The notes beneath the pieces are model-generated. The model was not told where the DNA came from and did no database searches. It saw nothing but the letters and a program-made list of their open reading frames with translations. The translations under genes and the position numbers were made by a program. From NCBI GenBank assembly GCA_002328075.1, contig DCVT01000016.1, positions 30,510 through 94,509 of the forward strand: 64,000 nt of DNA, read 5' to 3'. This DNA is from Anaerolineales bacterium UBA2181 (GTDB taxonomy: Bacteria; Chloroflexota; Anaerolineae; Promineifilales; UBA4811). Every line of letters starts with the position of its first letter. Position 1 is the stretch's first letter. Positions 8,474 to 16,194 of this stretch are shown piece by piece.

Positions 8474-10165
8474 ATGCTGCGCATCCAAACCGTTCTGGCT
8501 TTGAGCACGCAGGAGGCCATCGGGAAGGCTCAACGAGCCGGTGACCTCGCCCAGTTATCGATTCCAGATGTGGTCATCGAGCGACCAAAATCGGCCGACT
8601 GGGGCGATTATGCCACCGCCGTCTGCCTGGCGCTGGCCCGCGACGCCCGACTCGCCCCCATCGAGATAGCCAGGCGGGTGGTTCAGCATTTCCCGGCAGT
8701 GGATTTTGTCGGGAGCGTATCGGTGGCCCCACCCGGATTCATCAACTGGACACTGGACACCGGTTGGCTGCAGCGCCAGGTAGACGAGGTGCTGCAAACG
8801 GGAGAGCACTATGCCGACGTCGATCTGGGTCACGGCCGGCGGGTCCAGGTCGAATACGGCAGTGCCAACCCGACCGGTCCGCTTCACATGGGTTTCGGGC
8901 GCAACGTGGTCCTGGGCGACGGCATCGCCAACGTGCTGGCAGCGGCTGGTTACCAGGTGCAGCGCGAATATTATGTAAACGACGCTGGCACCCAGATGGG
9001 TTTGTTCGCCCAGACCCTGTACGCCCGGTATGCGCAAGCGCTCGGTGAGGACGTCCCGGTTCCGGATCAGGGATACATGGGTCAGTACATGATCGACTGG
9101 GGCCGCGAGATTGCCGACCAATACGGCCGCCAATTCCTGGGGATTCCCCGTGAGGAGGCCGTGGACCGGCTGAAGCAGATCGGCCTTCACGAAAAGGTCC
9201 TTACCAATGTCCGCGCCGATTGCCTGGCTCTGGGCATCCACTATCACCTCTGGTTTCACGAGACTACACTTTACCAGCAGGGGCAGTTTGAGAAGGTGAT
9301 GTCCATCCTGAAGGAGAACGGCCTGCTGGTGCAGCGCGAAGGGGCTACCTGGTTCGCTGCGTCCCATCATGACCCGGCCCTCAAAGACGAGGTGGTGGTC
9401 CGGTCCAATGGCTTGCCCGGCTACTTTGCCTCTGACATTGCCTACCATTATAACAAGCTGGTCGAGCGCGGATTTGACTGGGTCATTGACGTTTGGGGCG
9501 CCGATCATCAGGGTCACGTGCCGCGCATGATGGCCATGATGCGAGGGTTGGGCCTGGACCCGGCAAGGCTCACTCTGGTCCTCTATCAACTGGTCACCAT
9601 CAAGCAGGGCGGGGAGGACATTCGGCTTTCCAAACGGGCGGGGACCCTGGTGTACCTGAGCGAGTTGATCCGCGAGGTGGGTGCAGACGCGGTGCGTTTC
9701 ACCCTGCTCTCACGGGCAGCAGATAGCCAGATGGAATTCGATGTGGACCTGGCCAAAGAACAGTCCGACCGCAACCCGGTGTATTATGTGCAGTATGCGC
9801 ATGCGAGGATGGCCAGCCTTTTGCGAGAAGCCGAGGAGCGCGGTTTTTCCGGACAGGATGCCAATGTCCAACTGCTGGTTCATCCGGCTGAGATCACGCT
9901 GATACGCAAGATGGTGGAGCTGGGCGAGGTCATCGAAAAAGCGGCCGTCAACCTGGCGCCCCATCACTTGACGTACTATGCGCAAGAGCTGGCCACCATT
10001 TTTACGCTCTTTTACCGCGATTGTCGCGTGCTGCCACGAAAAACCGGCGAAACCGGTGCCAGCGCTCAGGAGACGGCCGCGCGCCTTCAGCTGGTGCGGG
10101 CAGCGCAGGTCATCCTGGCCCGAACGCTTCGATTGATGGGGATGGGAACACCCGAAAGCATGTAG
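8474..10165 (+). CDS. argS: Arginyl-tRNA synthetase
   Basis: The 563-residue class I aminoacyl-tRNA synthetase charges tRNA-Arg. The N-terminal additional domain is followed by VEYGSANPTGPLHMGFGRN, where HMGF at 138-141 is the HIGH-type motif, then YYVNDAGTQM. A diverged KMSKS loop reads RLSKRAGTLV, and a C-terminal DALR anticodon-binding domain ends in LRLMGMGTPESM. The ATG at 8474 is placed by GGAGGAGGA at 8459-8467. It is followed 40 bases later by dcd on the same strand, which suggests one transcript from the glycolytic genes onward. Confidence 0.97.
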   Translation: MLRIQTVLALSTQEAIGKAQRAGDLAQLSIPDVVIERPKSADWGDYATAVCLALARDARLAPIEIARRVVQHFPAVDFVGSVSVAPPGFINWTLDTGWLQRQVDEVLQTGEHYADVDLGHGRRVQVEYGSANPTGPLHMGFGRNVVLGDGIANVLAAAGYQVQREYYVNDAGTQMGLFAQTLYARYAQALGEDVPVPDQGYMGQYMIDWGREIADQYGRQFLGIPREEAVDRLKQIGLHEKVLTNVRADCLALGIHYHLWFHETTLYQQGQFEKVMSILKENGLLVQREGATWFAASHHDPALKDEVVVRSNGLPGYFASDIAYHYNKLVERGFDWVIDVWGADHQGHVPRMMAMMRGLGLDPARLTLVLYQLVTIKQGGEDIRLSKRAGTLVYLSELIREVGADAVRFTLLSRAADSQMEFDVDLAKEQSDRNPVYYVQYAHARMASLLREAEERGFSGQDANVQLLVHPAEITLIRKMVELGEVIEKAAVNLAPHHLTYYAQELATIFTLFYRDCRVLPRKTGETGASAQETAARLQLVRAAQVILARTLRLMGMGTPESM

Positions 10166-10205
10166 CCTTGCGGCCTGGCGGCCGGCCACACAGGAGCGAT
10201 CACCC

Positions 10206-11090
10206 ATGGGACTGAGACCTGACCACTGGATACGGACGATGGCATTGCAGCATCGCATGATTGAGCCGTTTGTCGAGGGCCAAGTTCGGGATGGCGTCAT
10301 CTCGTACGGCGTTTCCTCGTACGGCTATGACATACGTGTGGCAGATGAATTCAAGATTTTCCAGCCAGAGATCACTGCCAGCAAGTTGTCCGACATGCAG
10401 CGTGGTTATATCGCCGGATTGATTGACGGGCAGGGTTATCTGGGAGTCGTGCCTCCCACGCCAGAGGGGTTTCAGTCGGCGCGACTGGCTTTTTCGGGTT
10501 TACATCGGTCACTGCTGGAACACATACGCTCCGTGCTGGGCACGGGCCAGATTGTTGAGCAACCCAACAGCCGGACTCAGGCCTACGAGCTGGTGGTTAG
10601 CCGGCCGCCGGATATCCAGTACATCGTCTCGCAGGTCTATCCGTACCTCACGGACAAACAGCATGCGGCCGCGGCGGTGCTGGATCACCTCAAATCCGTC
10701 AAGTCCATCATCGTAGACCCCAAGCACTTTGACCCCCAGTCATTTGTGGATTTCACGGGCGGCGAGTGTGTCATTCCTCCCAACTCGTTCGCCCTGGCCC
10801 GGACAGTCGAGTACTTTCGCGTCCCGCGCGACGTGCTCACCGTGTGCGTCGGCAAGAGCACCTACGCTCGATGTGGCATCATCGTCAACGTCACCCCCTT
10901 TGAGCCCGAGTGGGAGGGATTTGTGACCCTGGAGATATCCAACACCACTCCCCTCCCGGCCAAGATCTATGCCAATGAGGGGATTGCTCAGGTTCTGTTT
11001 TTCCAGGCGGACGAAATCTGCGAGGTCTCTTACGCTGACAAACGCGGCAAGTACCAGAGCCAACAGGAGATCGTGCTGCCCAAGCTATGA
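10206..11090 (+). CDS. dcd: dCTP deaminase interrupted in frame by a LAGLIDADG domain
   Basis: Residues 1-53 and 168-294 together make an ordinary dCTP deaminase of about 180 residues, the enzyme converting dCTP to dUTP for thymidylate synthesis. Visible hallmarks are SYGVSSYGYDIR and DEFKIF before the interruption, and IIVDPKHFDPQSFVDFTG, PPNSFALARTVEYF, GKSTYARCG and VTPFEPEWEGFV after it. Residues about 54-167 are extra. They contain YIAGLIDGQG (68-77), a LAGLIDADG motif, in the normal homing-endonuclease-domain order (strand, SGLHRSLLEHI helix, TGQIV strand pair, VYPYLTDKQ). There is no stop or frameshift, and no intein splicing signal (no Cys/Ser at the upstream junction, no His-Asn at the downstream one). 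So it appears as one continuous 294-residue protein. AGGAG precedes the ATG by nine bases. Confidence 0.9.
   Translation: MGLRPDHWIRTMALQHRMIEPFVEGQVRDGVISYGVSSYGYDIRVADEFKIFQPEITASKLSDMQRGYIAGLIDGQGYLGVVPPTPEGFQSARLAFSGLHRSLLEHIRSVLGTGQIVEQPNSRTQAYELVVSRPPDIQYIVSQVYPYLTDKQHAAAAVLDHLKSVKSIIVDPKHFDPQSFVDFTGGECVIPPNSFALARTVEYFRVPRDVLTVCVGKSTYARCGIIVNVTPFEPEWEGFVTLEISNTTPLPAKIYANEGIAQVLFFQADEICEVSYADKRGKYQSQQEIVLPKL
10365..10706 (+). other. In-frame LAGLIDADG homing-endonuclease-type insertion within dcd
   Basis: About 342 bases encoding residues 54-167 of Dcd interrupt the conserved block between DEFKIF and VDPK(H/N)FD. One LAGLIDADG motif is visible, so the domain would act as a dimer if nuclease-active. 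The motif reads GLIDGQG, with Asp at its acidic position. No intein blocks and no group I intron-like RNA signature accompany it. The boundaries are estimated from conserved Dcd residues and may be off by a few codons. Confidence 0.8.
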
Positions 11091-11098
11091 TACCCCTG

Positions 11099-11116
11099 TC
11101 CGCCGCGCCCGGCGGA
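11099..11116. terminator. Short hairpin between convergent dcd and rocD
   Basis: TCCGCCG (11099-11105) pairs with CGGCGGA (11110-11116) around a 4-base loop, in the 56 bases between the two convergent stop codons. No T-run is visible on either side, so a role as a shared terminator is tentative. Confidence 0.35.
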
Positions 11117-11146
11117 ACCCAAGCCAGCGACAAACGCCGAAAAGAG

Positions 11147-12346
11147 TTACGCTTCCAGGACTGCGGCGACCTGCTCCACCGCCCAATCAATCTCGTTGCG
11201 CGTGATCACCAAGGGCGGCGTCAACCGTATGACGTTCCCGCGTGTCTCCTTGCACAGCAGACCCCGGCCGGCCAGGGCCTCGCAGTAGCGGCGACCGCCG
11301 CCTGCGTGGTCCTGTAGCTCGACGCCAATCATCAGCCCCCGCCCGCGCACCTCGCGGACCAAGCTGCTCTCCAGACGGGCCAACCGGCCCAGGAAGTAGC
11401 TGCCCATCTCCATTGATCGGTCAGAGAGCCGCTCATCAACCAGCACACGCAGGGCTTCGCGCGCCACGGCCGCCGCCAACGGGTTGCCGCCAAACGTGCT
11501 GCCATGGTCGCCAGGCCCAAACAGGCCCAGAACCGGGCGATCGGCCAGCACGGCTGATACCGGGTACAACCCACCCGAAAGCGCCTTTCCCACCATGACC
11601 ACATCTGGTCGCACCCCCTCCGCCTGATGGGCGAACAGGTGGCCCGCCCGGCCGAGCCCGGTTTGAATTTCGTCGACCATGAACAGGATGTGGTAGCGCT
11701 CACAGAGGGCGGCGGCCGCACGTAGGTACCCATCGGGTGGTATGATGACCCCCCCTTCACCCTGGATGGGTTCCACCAGGAATGCCACCGTGTTGTCCGT
11801 GATGCAAGCCTCCAGCGCCTCGGCATCGCCAAACGGCACCAGTCTAAAACCCGGCGTGAGCGGGCCAAAGCCCTGCGTGTATTTGACCTCGGAGGACATA
11901 CTGATGATAGAGATGGTGCGGCCGTGGAAATTGCCCACGCAGGCAATGATCTCGGCCTGGTCGGCGGGCACTCCCTTTACCTGATAGCCCCAACGCCGGG
12001 CAGCCTTGAGCGCGGTTTCCACCGCTTCCGACCCCGTATTCATGGGGAGTGCCATCTCGTACCCGCCCAGTTCGCACAAATCTTGCTCGAACAGACCCAG
12101 CTGCGAGTTGCGGAACGCCCGGGACGTGAGGGTCAACCTGCCCGCCTGTTCGCGCATCACCTTGACGATCCTTGGGTGACAGTGACCCTGGTTCACCGCC
12201 GAATACGCACTCAGGCAGTCCAGGTACCGTCGACCTTCCGTGTCGTACAACCAGACGCCCTCGCCCCGATCTACCACCACATCTAGCGGCCGATAGTTGC
12301 GGGCGCCATATTGATCCTCGATCGCCATCAGTTCCTGCGAGTTCAT
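11147..12346 (-). CDS. rocD: Ornithine aminotransferase (class III PLP aminotransferase)
   Basis: A 399-residue class III aminotransferase. Its closest pattern is ornithine-oxo-acid aminotransferase, which converts ornithine and 2-oxoglutarate to glutamate semialdehyde and glutamate. Visible are the start EDQYGARNYRPLDVV, MNTGSEAVETALKAAR, the NFHGRT loop, the cofactor Asp225 in MVDEIQTGLGR and the Schiff-base Lys254 in MVGKALSGG. The ATG at 12346 follows GGAGGAACGT, whereas the longer upstream frame has no such signal. It is transcribed away from a divergent membrane-protein gene, from the promoter at 12435-12463. Acetylornithine or GABA aminotransferase are less likely alternatives. Confidence 0.9.
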   Translation of the reverse strand: MNSQELMAIEDQYGARNYRPLDVVVDRGEGVWLYDTEGRRYLDCLSAYSAVNQGHCHPRIVKVMREQAGRLTLTSRAFRNSQLGLFEQDLCELGGYEMALPMNTGSEAVETALKAARRWGYQVKGVPADQAEIIACVGNFHGRTISIISMSSEVKYTQGFGPLTPGFRLVPFGDAEALEACITDNTVAFLVEPIQGEGGVIIPPDGYLRAAAALCERYHILFMVDEIQTGLGRAGHLFAHQAEGVRPDVVMVGKALSGGLYPVSAVLADRPVLGLFGPGDHGSTFGGNPLAAAVAREALRVLVDERLSDRSMEMGSYFLGRLARLESSLVREVRGRGLMIGVELQDHAGGGRRYCEALAGRGLLCKETRGNVIRLTPPLVITRNEIDWAVEQVAAVLEA

Positions 12347-12434
12347 ACGTTCCTCCGGGTCCGTCGATTGTCGCATGGTCGGACGCATTCGGGCGGCCGA
12401 TTGCGGGCACGTGACAGGGACGGAACACGGCTCC

Positions 12435-12463
12435 ATTCTAATGACTGGAACACGATCCGGCAA
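12435..12463 (-). promoter_or_regulatory. Promoter of rocD
   Basis: On the minus strand TTGCCG (12458-12463), a 17-base spacer and TAGAAT (12435-12440) form a good sigma-70-type promoter. The leader to the ATG at 12346 would be about 80 bases. Confidence 0.6.
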
Positions 12464-12492
12464 TTGTCAGGCATCGGCATGATCCCTGACGA

Positions 12493-12521
12493 ATGTCATG
12501 ATGAACGATTTGCGCTATAAT
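12493..12521 (+). promoter_or_regulatory. Promoter of the small membrane-protein gene
   Basis: ATGTCA (12493-12498), a 17-base spacer and a consensus TATAAT (12516-12521). The leader is short, with AGGGAGG at 12542-12548 ahead of the ATG at 12556. It stands back to back with the rocD promoter. Confidence 0.65.
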
Positions 12522-12555
12522 CAGGAGCGTCATCGATTGCGAGGGAGGTATGGGA

Positions 12556-12993
12556 ATGGCGAATCAGGACGAAAAAACAGAGGAAAAGCAGGAAGAAAAG
12601 CGGTCCGACCAGGCCGAGAAGGACGAAAAATACGTCGAAAAAGGGCTGGGGTGGCAACGCGATTCGCTCAGCAGCATCATTTGGGCGCTGGCGTTGATAT
12701 GGGCCGGTATTGTGTTGCTGCTGAGAACGTGGGATATTTCGCTGGTCGCCTGGATGGACTGGGAAAACGTCGTCGGCGCGATATTGGTCGGCATTGCGCT
12801 GCTGATCGGCCTGGAGATCGCGATCCGATTGCTGGTACCCAGATATGCCGCGCGGCTCAAGGGTCGCGTCATCCTGGCAGTCATCCTTGGATTTCTCGGC
12901 CTGAGCAACCTAACCAAACTGGAGCTCTGGCCACTGGTCCTGATTGGCGTCGGCGTGGCGATCCTGATTGCGAACTTGGGTCGGCGGCGCTAG
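12556..12993 (+). CDS. Small membrane protein with charged N-terminal segment (LiaF/DUF5668-like)
   Basis: This 145-residue protein starts with about 38 mostly charged residues (Glu, Lys, Asp, Gln), probably a disordered or coiled cytoplasmic tail. Four hydrophobic segments follow, around SSIIWALALIWAGIVLLL, VVGAILVGIALLIG, VILAVILGFLGL and LWPLVLIGVGVAILI. The arrangement and the LWPLVLIGVGVAILI ending resemble the transmembrane region shared by LiaI/LiaF-type envelope-stress proteins, but no LiaF C-terminal domain is present. The ATG at 12556 has AGGGAGG at a seven-base spacing, while the ATG at 12550 would be too close. No function can be assigned. Confidence 0.75.
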   Translation: MANQDEKTEEKQEEKRSDQAEKDEKYVEKGLGWQRDSLSSIIWALALIWAGIVLLLRTWDISLVAWMDWENVVGAILVGIALLIGLEIAIRLLVPRYAARLKGRVILAVILGFLGLSNLTKLELWPLVLIGVGVAILIANLGRRR

Positions 12994-13024
12994 CCCAGCC
13001 GACCAAGGTCACGGCGCCCGCCAC

Positions 13025-14167
13025 TCAGAGACCAAAATCCCAGGCCACCACTGCGTCCCACCAATGACACAGGTAGGTTGACGACCTGTCGCGGCCGATG
13101 CAGCGATAATAGGGCCGGCCGTACGACTTGACCAAGTCGCCAATTCGATACCGAGGCAACACAGGGGTGGAGACGACCAGGCTGCCGGTTTCACCCGGCC
13201 GCATTTCGTCCAGCAGCTTGATGCCCCGCCTGGTCTCTACCTCAAACAGGAACAGGTCATAGTTGGGCACCCAGGCTCGTTTCTCGTCCAGCTGCTGCCC
13301 AAACATGCCCTCGGTGGCGCCATAGATTTCCAAGATGTCGACCGGGCCATACATGGCGCGCAGCCGGGGTACGTATTTGAGGTTGATCCCCGGGACGCTG
13401 CCCAGCGTCATGACCTTTACCTGCCACAGGTCTTTGGGGTACACCTTGTGCGCCTGGTACAGGTAACGCGCAAACGCGATGGCCGTAGGTGCCACTCCTC
13501 CCACGAACGTGATCGTGTGATCTCTCGCCAGCTGGTAGGCCAGTTCAAACCGTCGTTCCCAATCGGCGATGGTCTTGCCGCCGCCGAGTGCGTCGATCTC
13601 TTGCTGAGTTGGGATCGATCGTATCAGGGAGGACGTCGTGTGCTTGAGATAAACACCAGAGCTGTAACCATAATCCAGATGCCTCGCGCCGACTTGAATG
13701 GTTCCGATGACCGACGGAAAGTTGAGGTTGAGATTGGCGCCCTGGAGGATGTCCAATTTGTCGGTACGCAACACATAGTTCATCAGTGCCCGGCCGGCAC
13801 AGAGGCGCATGCGAACGTCGGTGGCGGTCATCGGCACAAACTTGGATTCGGTTTGCGTTGTCCCACGCGTGATGGCCCAGGCCAGGACATCTTCATACAG
13901 CAGCGGACTGCACCCTGTAGCCATGGCCTCTCGAATGAGCGGCCAGTATCCGTCATAGTCGGTAATTGGGAATTCGGCGCGGTACTGCTCTATGCCCTGA
14001 ACACTGCCCGCACTCCGAGAACGGCCGTATTCTGTGCACGAATACCCTTCCAACAGCCCGGCCAACACCTGAGCCTGGCTCTCGGATGGATCTTGAAGAG
14101 AGTCATGCCAGGGCTGCACAAACATGGCCACCACATCGCGCATCACCTCAGGAGTAAAGTCAACCAT
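13025..14167 (-). CDS. GH3-family adenylate-forming enzyme, C-terminally short
   Basis: The 380-residue protein resembles the GH3 family of acyl-adenylating enzymes, known in plants for joining amino acids to auxin or jasmonate and present in bacteria with unknown substrates. Visible are the phosphate-binding RGTTQTESKFVPMT, the family segment FVGGVAPTAIAFARY, the adenine-site EIYGATEGMFGQQ, and the RYRIGDLV motif. The sequence ends about 20 residues after the GRDR that closes the large domain, so most of the usual C-terminal domain (roughly 100 residues or more) is missing. Only 31 bases separate the stop from the convergent neighbour. The ATG at 14167 was chosen because GAGG lies eight bases ahead. 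The longer frame from 14245 is possible. It may be a truncated or minimal GH3 enzyme. Confidence 0.7.
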   Translation of the reverse strand: MVDFTPEVMRDVVAMFVQPWHDSLQDPSESQAQVLAGLLEGYSCTEYGRSRSAGSVQGIEQYRAEFPITDYDGYWPLIREAMATGCSPLLYEDVLAWAITRGTTQTESKFVPMTATDVRMRLCAGRALMNYVLRTDKLDILQGANLNLNFPSVIGTIQVGARHLDYGYSSGVYLKHTTSSLIRSIPTQQEIDALGGGKTIADWERRFELAYQLARDHTITFVGGVAPTAIAFARYLYQAHKVYPKDLWQVKVMTLGSVPGINLKYVPRLRAMYGPVDILEIYGATEGMFGQQLDEKRAWVPNYDLFLFEVETRRGIKLLDEMRPGETGSLVVSTPVLPRYRIGDLVKSYGRPYYRCIGRDRSSTYLCHWWDAVVAWDFGL

Positions 14168-14248
14168 CCGTTCATCCTCTGCTACCCTCAGGGGCACACC
14201 GTCCAAAATCCAGGGCGCTCCGGCGAACCCACGGCTATTGTCCACGCC

Positions 14249-14277
14249 AGTTTACCCCTGGAGCAAGACTGTGGCAA
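14249..14277 (-). promoter_or_regulatory. Candidate promoter of the GH3-like gene
   Basis: On the minus strand TTGCCA (14272-14277), a 17-base spacer and TAAACT (14249-14254). The -10 matches four of six consensus positions. It is divergent from the ttcA promoter seven bases away. Confidence 0.4.
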
Positions 14278-14283
14278 CCCCGG

Positions 14284-14312
14284 TTGCAGGGCCGGCGGTC
14301 ACGGGTTATAAA
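14284..14312 (+). promoter_or_regulatory. Promoter of ttcA, predicted to give a leaderless transcript
   Basis: TTGCAG (14284-14289), a 17-base spacer and TATAAA (14307-14312). The expected start point, 6-8 bases after the -10, coincides with the ATG at 14319, and no ribosome-binding site is seen ahead of that ATG. Confidence 0.6.
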
Positions 14313-14318
14313 TGAGCC

Positions 14319-15134
14319 ATGCTCAAGTCAGACAAGATCGCGGACCGGCTGTTGAACGGCGTCCGCACGGCTAACTCCCTGTACGGACTGATCTCGGCTG
14401 GCGACCGCATTGCGGTGGCAGTCTCGGGTGGAAAGGACAGCCAGACGTTGATTCGTCTGCTTGCCCGTTGGCGTGCACACGACCCTATCCATTACGACCT
14501 CCTTGGCATCCACGTATCCATGGAAGGTGTCCTGCCCGGTTACGTGGAGAACGAACAGGCCTTGTTCCACCTTTTTCAATCGCTGAAAGTGCCGCTCGTC
14601 ATTCGACCACTTGGGCTGGCACCAGATGAGCCTCTGCCGATCACCTGTTATCGCTGCAGCTGGCATCGGCGCAAGGCCGTCTACATGGCTGCCCATCAGG
14701 CCGGTTTCACCAAGATAGCTGTGGGGCACCATGCCGACGACATCATCGAAACTGCGCTGATGAACCTCCTATACCACGGGAGACTGGAGTCCATGCCACC
14801 TCGCCGGGAGCTGTTTGGCGGAGCCCTGACCCTTGTTCGGCCGTTGGCGCTGCTGGAGGAGAGAAAGCTGACATACTATGCTCGCGCAGCCGAATTTGAT
14901 GGGCAATCCGCCTGCTGTGCCTGGGCTGATCTGTCCAAGCGCACCCAGATCAGGCTATTGCTGCACACCATGGTCAAACAAGCTCCACGAGCCAGGGTGC
15001 ACATATATCGTGCGGTCGAACGAGCCGGCAATTGGCGTACTGACCGGTTGGCCGTCGACGAAGTCGAGCCGGCCCGTATCAACCCGGATGCGACTCCGGG
15101 CCGGCGTGGAAATCCGCAAGGTTCGGGCCGATAA
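14319..15134 (+). CDS. ttcA: TtcA-type tRNA 2-thiolation protein (PP-loop ATPase)
   Basis: The 271-residue protein carries the PP-loop SGGKDS (36-41), the CYRCSW pair Cys110/Cys113, the VGHHADDIIET adenine-binding segment and a further CC at 199-200. These are the features of TtcA, which binds an iron-sulphur cluster through three Cys and thiolates C32 of tRNAs. TilS-like proteins share the PP-loop but lack this Cys pattern. The last 60 residues are basic and poorly conserved. The ATG at 14319 almost coincides with the predicted transcription start, so translation may be leaderless. The neighbours give no pathway clue. Confidence 0.85.
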   Translation: MLKSDKIADRLLNGVRTANSLYGLISAGDRIAVAVSGGKDSQTLIRLLARWRAHDPIHYDLLGIHVSMEGVLPGYVENEQALFHLFQSLKVPLVIRPLGLAPDEPLPITCYRCSWHRRKAVYMAAHQAGFTKIAVGHHADDIIETALMNLLYHGRLESMPPRRELFGGALTLVRPLALLEERKLTYYARAAEFDGQSACCAWADLSKRTQIRLLLHTMVKQAPRARVHIYRAVERAGNWRTDRLAVDEVEPARINPDATPGRRGNPQGSGR

Positions 15135-15151
15135 TCATCGGCGGCCAAACC

Positions 15152-15181
15152 TTGACAATCACGGTGTCCAGGCCGTAGAAT
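15152..15181 (+). promoter_or_regulatory. Promoter of the J-domain/HtrA operon
   Basis: A perfect TTGACA (15152-15157), an 18-base spacer and TAGAAT (15176-15181). The predicted start near 15188 lies about 38 bases before the J-domain ATG at 15226. No CIRCE or other heat-shock operator was seen nearby. Confidence 0.65.
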
Positions 15182-15225
15182 GGTAGGCGCAGTAGGCAGT
15201 GGCTGGTGCTTCCGGCGGTAGAACG

Positions 15226-16191
15226 ATGGACTACAAGGATTATTACAAAATACTAGGCGTGGCGCGGAATGCACCCGCCAACGAAATCAAGCGGGCATAC
15301 CGCAAGTTGGCGCGGGAACTCCACCCTGACGTGAACCCGGGCGACAAAGCAGCAGAAGCTCGCTTCAAGGACATCAACGAAGCCTACGAGGTCCTGGGCG
15401 ATCCGGAAAAACGCGCCCGCTATGACCAGGTGGGATCCAGCTGGCAGCAATGGCAACGATCCGGTGGCGACCCCAGTGGTTTTGACTGGTCACAGTGGTT
15501 CACCGCGGGAGGTGGACAGTCGCCCCGCAGCGGTGTGCGGGTAGACATGAAGGACCTGAATGACCTGCTCGGAAGCGGCGCGGCCGGCGGGTTTTCCGAC
15601 TTTTTCAACACGCTGTTTGGCGGCATGCCCCAGGGAAGGCCGGGCCGCACCGGACGGGGCCGCGCCCCCTCGCAAACGGTGGGATCGGAACCGCTCCAGC
15701 AGACGGTCGACATCACGCTGTTAGAGGCGTTCCACGGCGCTGTGCGCACGTTGGAGCGTGACGGTCAACGGATTCAGGCTCGCATTCCGGCAGGTTCAAA
15801 GACCGGCACCAGGATTCGTCTGGCGGGTCAGGGGTTTCCAGGCGCTGACGGGAGACGGGGCGATCTGTACCTGAGGGTGAACGTGCTGCCACACCACCGG
15901 CTTCGCGTGGATGGGGACGACCTGCACGCCGACCACTCGCTCGACCTATGTACGGCCGTCCTGGGTGGCGATACGATCATTGAGACGCTCGACGGAACAG
16001 TGAGCCTTCGTATTCCGGCCGGGACTCAGAGTGGGAAGGTATTTCGCCTGCGTGGAAAAGGAATGCCGCGGCTGAACCGGCCGGAAGAGCGTGGCGACCT
16101 GTACGTCAGAACCACGGTAACCATCCCAGACTCTCTCTCGGATCAAGAGACCGAGCTATTCAAACAACTGGCCGCTTTGCGCAAGAGGTAG
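15226..16191 (+). CDS. J-domain co-chaperone of the CbpA/DnaJ type without zinc finger
   Basis: The 321-residue protein begins with a J-domain, with HPD at residues 33-35, which stimulates the ATPase of DnaK. A Gly/Ser-rich linker holding FDWSQWF and FSDFFNTLFGGMP follows. Then come two beta-sandwich client-binding domains, starting near LQQTVDITLLEAFHG and ending in RTTVTIPDSLSDQE. The four-repeat CxxCxGxG zinc module of classical DnaJ is absent, so it is CbpA-like. The ATG at 15226 begins the conserved domain, whereas the frame also has a GTG at 15199. Three bases separate its stop from the first HtrA gene, so chaperone and protease genes form one protein-quality-control operon. Confidence 0.92.
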   Translation: MDYKDYYKILGVARNAPANEIKRAYRKLARELHPDVNPGDKAAEARFKDINEAYEVLGDPEKRARYDQVGSSWQQWQRSGGDPSGFDWSQWFTAGGGQSPRSGVRVDMKDLNDLLGSGAAGGFSDFFNTLFGGMPQGRPGRTGRGRAPSQTVGSEPLQQTVDITLLEAFHGAVRTLERDGQRIQARIPAGSKTGTRIRLAGQGFPGADGRRGDLYLRVNVLPHHRLRVDGDDLHADHSLDLCTAVLGGDTIIETLDGTVSLRIPAGTQSGKVFRLRGKGMPRLNRPEERGDLYVRTTVTIPDSLSDQETELFKQLAALRKR

Positions 16192-16194
16192 ACT

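Noticed and set aside
10365..10706. The dcd insertion as an intein or group I intron
   Set aside because: No Cys/Ser/Thr begins the insert, no His-Asn precedes the downstream junction, and the roughly 114 residues are too few for splicing plus endonuclease domains. The fully open frame also leaves no room for an intron ribozyme.
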